A DNA stretch of 60,479 bases from Planktotalea frisia (lineage in GTDB: Bacteria > Pseudomonadota > Alphaproteobacteria > Rhodobacterales > Rhodobacteraceae). The translations under genes were made by a program, and so were the position numbers. A model generated the notes under the pieces. The model saw nothing but the letters and a program-made list of their open reading frames with translations, did not search any database and had not been told where the DNA came from. Position 1 is the first letter of the stretch, and every line of letters starts with the position of its first letter. Below are positions 55,046 through 60,479 of the stretch, piece by piece. The stretch covers positions 1-60,479 of the forward strand of contig NZ_MLCB01000021.1 in NCBI RefSeq assembly GCF_001890925.1, given 5' to 3'.

Positions 55046-57246
55046 CCGATTTTACTATGATCAAAGATGCCGATGGCATCGCCACAATCACATGGGATGC
55101 CATTGGCAAGACCATGAACGTGATGAACCAACAGGGTTTCATCGACCTCGAGGCGCATATCGACGACGCGCTAGGTGATGAGACCGTCAAGGGTATTATC
55201 CTCACGTCCGGCAAGCCTGACAGCTTTGCGGGCGGAATGGACTTGAACGTGCTTGCAGACATGAAAGCCGCCGCTGGCGAGGATGCTGCAAAAGGTCTGT
55301 TCGAGGGCATCATGCAAATCCACACGCTGATGCGCAAAATCGAGCGCGCGGGCATGGACCCCAAGACCAACAAAGGCGGCAAGCCGATTGCTTCTGTGCT
55401 TCCAGGCACGGCTGTTGGCATTGGCCTTGAGCTGCCACTTTGTACGCACCGCAGCTTTTGCGCGGACAATCCAAAGGCCAAAATCGGCCTGCCAGAAATC
55501 ATGGTCGGTATCTTCCCCGGCGCTGGTGGCACCACGCGTTTCGTGCGCAAAATGGGCGCGATGGCGGCGTCACCGTTCCTGCTAGAGGGCAAATTGTTGA
55601 ACCCTGCCAAGGCGAAAGCTGCTGGTATGATCGACGAAGTCAGCGCTGATCCAATGGCTGACGCACGTGCTTGGGTGCTCTCTGCCAAAGACGCAGACTT
55701 GCTGAAACCTTGGGACGCGAAGGGCTACAAGATGCCCGGCGGCGCGCCCTATCATCCGGCTGGCTTCATGACATTTGTCGGTGCCTCTGCAATGGTAAAC
55801 GGCAAGACCCAAGGCGCGTTTCCCGCTGCGAAAGCATTGCTCAGCGCGGTCTATGAAGGCGCGCTTGTCCCTTTCGACACAGCGTTAAAGATAGAAGCAC
55901 GTTGGTTCACCAATATCCTGATGAACCCCTCTTCCTCTGCGATGATCCGCTCTTTGTTCATCAACAAAGAAGCGCTTGAAAAGGGCGCTGTGCGTCCTGC
56001 GGATGTGCCTGACCAACGTGTTAAAAAGATTGGCGTTTTAGGTGCGGGCATGATGGGTGCAGGCATCGCGCTAGTCTCTGCACAAGCAGGCATGGAAGTC
56101 GTACTGATCGACCAGAGCCAAGAAGCAGCCGACAAGGGCAAAGCCTATTCTGAAAGCTTCATGGACAAAGGCATCGCGCGCAAGAAAGCGACGCCTGAGA
56201 AGAAAGACGCACTTTTGAATCTGATCACTGCGACCACTGATCTGAACGCTCTTGAGGGTGCGGACCTAATCATCGAAGCAGTGTTCGAGGACCCGAAGGT
56301 CAAGGCAGAAATCACTGCCAAGGTCGAAGCGGTGATCCCAGAGGATTGCATCTTTGCCTCCAACACCTCGACGCTCCCGATCAGTGACCTCGCGAAAGCG
56401 TCCAAGCGTCCAGAGCAGTTCATCGGCATTCACTTCTTCTCACCCGTTGAGAAAATGCTGCTGGTGGAAATCATCAAAGGCGCTGAAACAGGGGATCGCG
56501 CGGTGGCCAAAGCGCTCGACTATGTGCGCCAGATCCGCAAGACGCCAATCGTTGTGAACGACGCGCGTTTCTTCTACGCAAACCGCTGTATCATTCCCTA
56601 CATTAACGAGGGCGTGCGCATGGTTGGCGAAGGTGTAGAACCCGCGCTGGTCGACAACGCCGCGCGTCAGCTTGGTTTCCCTGTTGGTCCTTTGCAGTTG
56701 AACGATGAGACATCGATTGACCTAGGTGTGAAGATCGCGAAAGCCACGAAAGAAGCGTTGGGCAATGCCTATGACGCGGGGGCTGCGGATGACGTTCTGT
56801 TCTATCTCTTCGATCAGGGCCGCATGGGTCGCAAGGCGAACGCGGGCTATTACGAGTATGACGACAAAGGCAAGCGCGTCGGCATCTGGCCGGGTCTGCG
56901 CGACAAGTTCCCCGTGTCTGACGAGCAACCTAGCCTGATCGATGTGCAGCACCGTTTGATGTTCTCGCAGTGTTTGGAAGCTGTGCGCGCGCTGGAAGAA
57001 GGCGTGCTCATGGACATTCGCGAAGGCGATGTTGGCGCGATCTTGGGTTGGGGCTTTGCGCCTTGGTCCGGTGGTCCGCTGAGCTGGCTCGACATGCTCG
57101 GGTCTGCTTATGCGGCGGAGCGTTGTGATCAGCTCGAAGCGCAGTTCGGTCAGCGTTTCAAATGCCCTGATTTGCTACGCGAAATGGCAGCAAAAAACCA
57201 AAGTTTCTATGGACGGTTTGGCAACGAAAAAGCCGCAGTGGCCTGA
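55042..57246 (+). CDS. fadB: Multifunctional enoyl-CoA hydratase/3-hydroxyacyl-CoA dehydrogenase
   Basis: The 734-residue FadB/FadJ-type protein has two catalytic parts. The N-terminal crotonase domain (1-190) carries the oxyanion loop SGKPDSFAGGMDLNVLAD and PIASVLPGTAVGIGLELPLC with the catalytic Glu region KIGLPEIMVGIFPGAGGTTR. The NAD-binding 3-hydroxyacyl-CoA dehydrogenase domain (about 325-520) carries VLGAGMMGAGIALVSAQAGM and IGIHFFSPVEKMLLVEII, and is followed by the C-terminal dehydrogenase repeat (to about 725). It acts as the alpha subunit with FadA. A terminator follows. Confidence 0.94.
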   Translation: MTDFTMIKDADGIATITWDAIGKTMNVMNQQGFIDLEAHIDDALGDETVKGIILTSGKPDSFAGGMDLNVLADMKAAAGEDAAKGLFEGIMQIHTLMRKIERAGMDPKTNKGGKPIASVLPGTAVGIGLELPLCTHRSFCADNPKAKIGLPEIMVGIFPGAGGTTRFVRKMGAMAASPFLLEGKLLNPAKAKAAGMIDEVSADPMADARAWVLSAKDADLLKPWDAKGYKMPGGAPYHPAGFMTFVGASAMVNGKTQGAFPAAKALLSAVYEGALVPFDTALKIEARWFTNILMNPSSSAMIRSLFINKEALEKGAVRPADVPDQRVKKIGVLGAGMMGAGIALVSAQAGMEVVLIDQSQEAADKGKAYSESFMDKGIARKKATPEKKDALLNLITATTDLNALEGADLIIEAVFEDPKVKAEITAKVEAVIPEDCIFASNTSTLPISDLAKASKRPEQFIGIHFFSPVEKMLLVEIIKGAETGDRAVAKALDYVRQIRKTPIVVNDARFFYANRCIIPYINEGVRMVGEGVEPALVDNAARQLGFPVGPLQLNDETSIDLGVKIAKATKEALGNAYDAGAADDVLFYLFDQGRMGRKANAGYYEYDDKGKRVGIWPGLRDKFPVSDEQPSLIDVQHRLMFSQCLEAVRALEEGVLMDIREGDVGAILGWGFAPWSGGPLSWLDMLGSAYAAERCDQLEAQFGQRFKCPDLLREMAAKNQSFYGRFGNEKAAVA

Positions 57247-57265
57247 TTGACTTCAAATCCAGTAC

Positions 57266-57300
57266 AATAGGGCGCATTTCGGTGCGCCCTATTTGCTTTT
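57266..57300 (+). terminator. Terminator after fadB
   Basis: AATAGGGCGCA, loop TTTCGG, TGCGCCCTATT, then TTGCTTTT. The 11-bp stem is perfect, and the T-run is weak. Confidence 0.8.
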
Positions 57301-57396
57301 CATAGGTAGTTTGTCTGGGCAGCACCAGTCTTGGCACAGGCTGATTTTGTCAGTTTGCTCTGAATTTTGGCAGCATTCAGTTATTAAATTCAGAGA

Positions 57397-57440
57397 TCTG
57401 CATATTTGCAGTTTCAGGTCTGCATTTTAGAAACTTGCAG
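57397..57440. promoter_or_regulatory. Paired CTGCA/TGCAG inverted repeats before the glycosidase-like gene
   Basis: CTGCA TATT TGCAG at 57398-57411 and CTGCA (11 bases) TGCAG at 57420-57440. The TCTGCAT start of each is 22 bases apart, about two helical turns. They lie 28 bases before the ATG. This is a likely regulator-binding region. Confidence 0.5.
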
Positions 57441-57467
57441 CATTAGCCCCATCAACCCACGTTAGAA

Positions 57468-59057
57468 ATGTTCAGAAGACTCAGACGCGGAACCGTTCAG
57501 ATGGGTATAGCAATTCTCCTATTATTACCGTTGCTTCTGTTGATGTTCGACTCTTCGGGTTCCGACGATATTGCATTTGAAACCGAAAACAGTGAAACCC
57601 TTCAGGCTGATGACGCTGATGCAACAATCAGACCCATCGAACCCGATGAGCCTAATGAAATCGTACGGACCGGCCTAATCGTCCCGAATGATTTGTTCGG
57701 TGCAAATGCGGTCTATTCGGTGCACACTGATGATGGCATACCGACCGACACTTTCAATAGTGCAATGGATGCTTTTGAAATCGACGGTGTCCGCTTTCCA
57801 GCAGGTCAAGCAGAGATGGACCCTGGGGATGTGGACGGTTTGGATACGCTTGATATCACCCAGTTGACAACAGAGGGTGATCTACGCCCTGAACTGAAGG
57901 CTTTCATGGATCGCATTGATGCCGATGTCATTCTGACGATCCCGACCACAACTCCCCTGTCCAGCTATGGTGACGATCTAGACACCTGGGCGGAATTGGT
58001 CATGCAAGAATATGGCGACAAAATTTCGGCCTTTGAGATTGGAAATGAATACTGGGCCTTCATGGGCGAGACCGAATATGGCCAGCGTGCCAACATCGCA
58101 GTGCAAGCGCTCGCTAGCGGTATGGACGCCGCAGGTGTCGAAGAGGCCGATATCATCGTTCAAATGGCATCGACCTATAATGAGTCCGAATACACCTCTT
58201 CACGCAGCAGCGCTGGTTTCATTGATCGTCTAACAGCGGCCAATAACACAATCATTGATCAGTTCAGCACTTCGACACTTGCGGAGATTGACGGGGTTGT
58301 CGAGCATTACTACTGGAACAAATCCCCGATCCCTTTCGAGAATAATTCTGGCGAAATCAGGTACATGGATGTGGACTTCGACGTCTGGCAAAGCCGCTTC
58401 AGCCAGGACTTGGATTTTCACATTACCGAATGGAACCTGAAAATGGGCAACTGTACTTGCAATGGGTTGCGCAGTATGGCGATCCATGTGGAAATGGTGG
58501 AAAACATGATCGAGCTGGGGGTCGACAGTGCCCAAGTCTGGCCGATTGTCCACAATACTACAAACGATCTGGGTGGACCTGACGATGATGGCGTCGTTGA
58601 AACCGACGCACAGGGCCGAGTGGTTGAAACGGTGCGCGGTGCGATTTTCGATCTTATGTCCGAAGCTCTGCCCGGTACGGAGCTTATCAAGCTCGATATT
58701 GAAAGCGTCGAGAACGGCATGGAGATTGCAGCCTACGAGCGCGATGGCGAGTTTGTGTTCTACTTTGGCAGCAACACGACCGCCCAAGAGAATTTTACGG
58801 TGGACCTCAGAGAAATCATCCCCGGCTTCAGCTCGGCGGAGGGAGTCCAAATTGGGTATGACCGTGCGACGTCAGACGGCCAAATCTGGGATCCCAGCGA
58901 GGGGCGCGTTGACGCGCTATCGGTGCAGATTGATGGCGAGACGTATTATTTGAACGAACATGACACGCGCGCTCAGTTGACCGATTTCGTCTATCGGTCT
59001 CCGGTCATCAATGTGTCCCTGAACCCTTATGAAGTGATTCAGATTACCGCGCGCTGA
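57468..59057 (+). CDS. Membrane-anchored glycoside hydrolase-like protein (clan GH-A)
   Basis: The 529-residue protein has an N-terminal membrane anchor (about residues 11-27, MGIAILLLLPLLLLMF), an acidic linker (about 30-65) and a predicted TIM-barrel. FEIGNEYW carries Glu194, the expected acid/base, and HITEWNLK carries Glu321, the expected nucleophile. Their order and about 127-residue spacing fit GH39/GH51-type clan GH-A enzymes. A C-terminal beta-sandwich follows (about 430-529). It likely trims a surface or exopolysaccharide from outside the inner membrane. The substrate is unknown. Confidence 0.78.
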   Translation: MFRRLRRGTVQMGIAILLLLPLLLLMFDSSGSDDIAFETENSETLQADDADATIRPIEPDEPNEIVRTGLIVPNDLFGANAVYSVHTDDGIPTDTFNSAMDAFEIDGVRFPAGQAEMDPGDVDGLDTLDITQLTTEGDLRPELKAFMDRIDADVILTIPTTTPLSSYGDDLDTWAELVMQEYGDKISAFEIGNEYWAFMGETEYGQRANIAVQALASGMDAAGVEEADIIVQMASTYNESEYTSSRSSAGFIDRLTAANNTIIDQFSTSTLAEIDGVVEHYYWNKSPIPFENNSGEIRYMDVDFDVWQSRFSQDLDFHITEWNLKMGNCTCNGLRSMAIHVEMVENMIELGVDSAQVWPIVHNTTNDLGGPDDDGVVETDAQGRVVETVRGAIFDLMSEALPGTELIKLDIESVENGMEIAAYERDGEFVFYFGSNTTAQENFTVDLREIIPGFSSAEGVQIGYDRATSDGQIWDPSEGRVDALSVQIDGETYYLNEHDTRAQLTDFVYRSPVINVSLNPYEVIQITAR

Positions 59058-59089
59058 GCGTACCCTAGAGCCAGCGATCACTCAGAATG

Positions 59090-59117
59090 ACAAAGGGCTC
59101 GCAATCTGCGGGCCCTT
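59090..59117 (+). terminator. Rho-independent terminator after the glycosidase-like gene
   Basis: AAAGGGCTCGC, loop AATCT, GCGGGCCCTTTT. An 11-bp stem with one G-U pair and a short T-run. Confidence 0.82.
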
Positions 59118-59146
59118 TTCACGTTTTGGGAACTGAAGTTAAGCGC

Positions 59147-59749
59147 TTATTGCTGCTGGTGCGCTGCGTTGAGATCTTCAAGAAGCTCGAACGTCTCTTC
59201 TGTGTTCAGCACTTTGTACTGAAGCGCTGGGTCCACTTCGACGAACAGATCGCCCGCTTTGGGGATGTGAAAGTGTAGGCCGGATTGTCCGTAAACAACC
59301 TCGTCATCTTCGAACTCAAGAACAACCGCTTCAATAGGCAGGCTCTGTTCAACAATGTCCGCAAACCCATAGGCTTCCATAGAACGTGGCATCAGAACTG
59401 CAAAAGGGTCACCGCGGTAATCAACCGCTGCGTCGCTCTCAACCATGATGCCTTGCTCGGGCAGAACATCAACGTCTTGCGTGTTATCAAGAACGTTTGC
59501 GCCGATGCGTACCGAACGCAAAGCTTTAGGGCATTCACCGCGACCGTCCCAAAGAAGAACGCGTCGGACACCGACAACCGAACGAAAACCATGATCAAAG
59601 GTTAACACCATATCGCCGCAGCAGATTGCTTCGATAGGGCGCCAGCCAAAAGATGTGGCAATAGATGTGCCAACAAGGATTCCAGTTGCTTCAACTGAAG
59701 GCATAAGGTGCGGCGCACTTTGTGACGCCTGTGTATTCCAATCTAACAT
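59147..59749 (-). CDS. Hint-domain protein
   Basis: The 200-residue protein is mostly one Hint domain. GTSIATSFGWRPIEAICCGDMVLTFDHGFRSVVGVRRVLL resembles the start of a Hint fold, but a Thr stands where inteins have the nucleophilic Cys. PEQGIMVESDAAVD and ALQYKVLNTEETFELL end it. The lack of an N-terminal Cys or Ser at the usual site suggests that it does not self-splice, unlike the Hint protein at 14580, which keeps CFTSGT. There is no signal peptide. It neighbours a glycosidase-like gene and a sulfotransferase gene. Confidence 0.75.
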   Translation of the reverse strand: MLDWNTQASQSAPHLMPSVEATGILVGTSIATSFGWRPIEAICCGDMVLTFDHGFRSVVGVRRVLLWDGRGECPKALRSVRIGANVLDNTQDVDVLPEQGIMVESDAAVDYRGDPFAVLMPRSMEAYGFADIVEQSLPIEAVVLEFEDDEVVYGQSGLHFHIPKAGDLFVEVDPALQYKVLNTEETFELLEDLNAAHQQQ

Positions 59750-59934
59750 TTTTCAATTCCCAAAAGATGCGTCGTTCCAGGGGCAGCAGAACGACTTAGC
59801 AGCACCTAGACTTAGACACCTCAGCCAAGGCCGCCAAAGGGCTGAAAAACGGAGAAAACAAGGCACTGTTTCTATTTTAAGAACAAAGCCGGTTCGAATG
59901 CGGGGAATGATTACAATAAATTCCCCATAAGTGG

Positions 59935-60479
59935 TCAAAATCGATATTCGAACCGCAAAACATCAATTTCGCAAATCGTGCCAACAAACTCAGCAAGTGA
60001 ATCGTTATAGTAGATTCGGTAATCTCGCGCGCGCTTTGAAACATTTGCAAAAGGCACGTTTAGGGCGAAACCAAGGTGGCTCTGGAGCGGCTGGATATCT
60101 TCTTCAAGATGCTCGATACGGATGTATTTTGCACAGTGTTCCACACCTGCCGCATCGCGCATATACGCCTCTGCTGGCCATGCGCGAAACGCTTTGACGG
60201 TATTGTCGTCACGTATAAACGGCTCAAATTCTAGGTGTTTAGCAAGCGTTACGGCTGGATGGCGAAAATCTTGCGCGCGCAACCAATGATAATAACTCAC
60301 CGCCCGGTCCCACGGATTACGTACTAAAGTCACACAAAACATCGCTGCCAGTTCATCCGTACTTACGATGCCATCTATATCCGCTAAGGTTGAGTGCTTC
60401 CAAAGTCGACCTTGAGGTGTCAACTGAAGTGGTCCGGCAAAACTGGACAGCGTGCTAAGATGTATCCAACCTTGAAGAC
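59935..60479 (-). CDS. Sulfotransferase-family protein, 5' end beyond the window
   Basis: The open minus-strand frame leaves the right edge, so the N-terminus is missing (at least 181 residues present). FCVTLVRNPWDRAVSYYHWLRAQ contains the RNP-x2-R-x2-S 3'-phosphate-binding motif of PAPS-dependent sulfotransferases, followed by YIRIEHLEEDIQPL and FANVSKRARDYRIYYNDSLAEFV typical of the family-2 (carbohydrate-type) group. The 5' PAPS loop must lie outside the window. It may sulfate surface polysaccharide. It ends with EYRF. Confidence 0.88.
   Translation of the reverse strand, partial: LQGWIHLSTLSSFAGPLQLTPQGRLWKHSTLADIDGIVSTDELAAMFCVTLVRNPWDRAVSYYHWLRAQDFRHPAVTLAKHLEFEPFIRDDNTVKAFRAWPAEAYMRDAAGVEHCAKYIRIEHLEEDIQPLQSHLGFALNVPFANVSKRARDYRIYYNDSLAEFVGTICEIDVLRFEYRF

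Overview
The window is chromosomal DNA from an alphaproteobacterium of the Roseobacter group (Rhodobacteraceae). The evidence is the gene content and order (cmk-aroA, irr next to fabA, miaB/phoH/ybeY/corC/lnt/metK), a SAM/SAH-type riboswitch in front of metK (a class described from Rhodobacterales), Hint-domain proteins typical of the group, and moderately GC-rich coding DNA. No phage, insertion sequence, CRISPR array or integrase was recognised. All calls come from reading the sequence; no database was searched.

Layout. 1-1.5 kb: an AT-rich gene of unknown function that runs off the left edge, then a junction with no convincing gene. 1.5-12.7 kb: a dense minus-strand array with many 1-4 base overlaps: two exported proteins, cmk, a membrane protein, aroA, trmB, three alpha/beta hydrolases, an EEP-family nuclease/phosphatase, a threonine dehydratase-like PLP enzyme, a haloacid dehalogenase, a quinone reductase and the iron regulator irr. 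12.9-19.6 kb: the unsaturated fatty acid genes fabA, fabB and fabI, with about 4 kb of minus-strand genes (MDR oxidoreductase, Hint protein, crotonase, decayed old-yellow-enzyme gene) lying between fabA and fabB. 20.7-28.6 kb: miaB, an OmpA-family gene broken by an amber codon, a small lipoprotein sharing a domain with it, phoH, ybeY, corC, lnt and riboswitch-metK. 28.8-43 kb: mixed metabolism, including kynA, an MFS pump, an alcohol dehydrogenase/enolase-superfamily pair, an acyl-CoA ligase, a decayed beta-lactamase-type gene, a BON-LysM protein, an ABC exporter, tRNA-Gly, yedK, a flavodoxin and a 5'-nucleotidase. 43-47.9 kb: a metallopeptidase-like protein, a DUF952-DUF1330-pyrD operon, a MATE pump and two thioesterases. 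48-57.2 kb: a fatty-acid beta-oxidation cluster with two MerR regulators, two acyl-CoA dehydrogenases, a GST, fadA and fadB. 57.5-60.5 kb: a membrane-anchored glycosidase-like protein, a second Hint protein and a sulfotransferase cut by the right edge, suggesting a surface or exopolysaccharide region.

The most unusual non-coding signal is a family of six copies of a 23-base box (CTTCATCTTTC, one variable base, AARTAAACTTC) in intergenic gaps. Most copies are followed by GC-rich hairpins, and at two convergent gene ends an identical 20-base palindrome is added. Three genes are visibly decaying: the old yellow enzyme, the OmpA-family protein and the beta-lactamase-type hydrolase.
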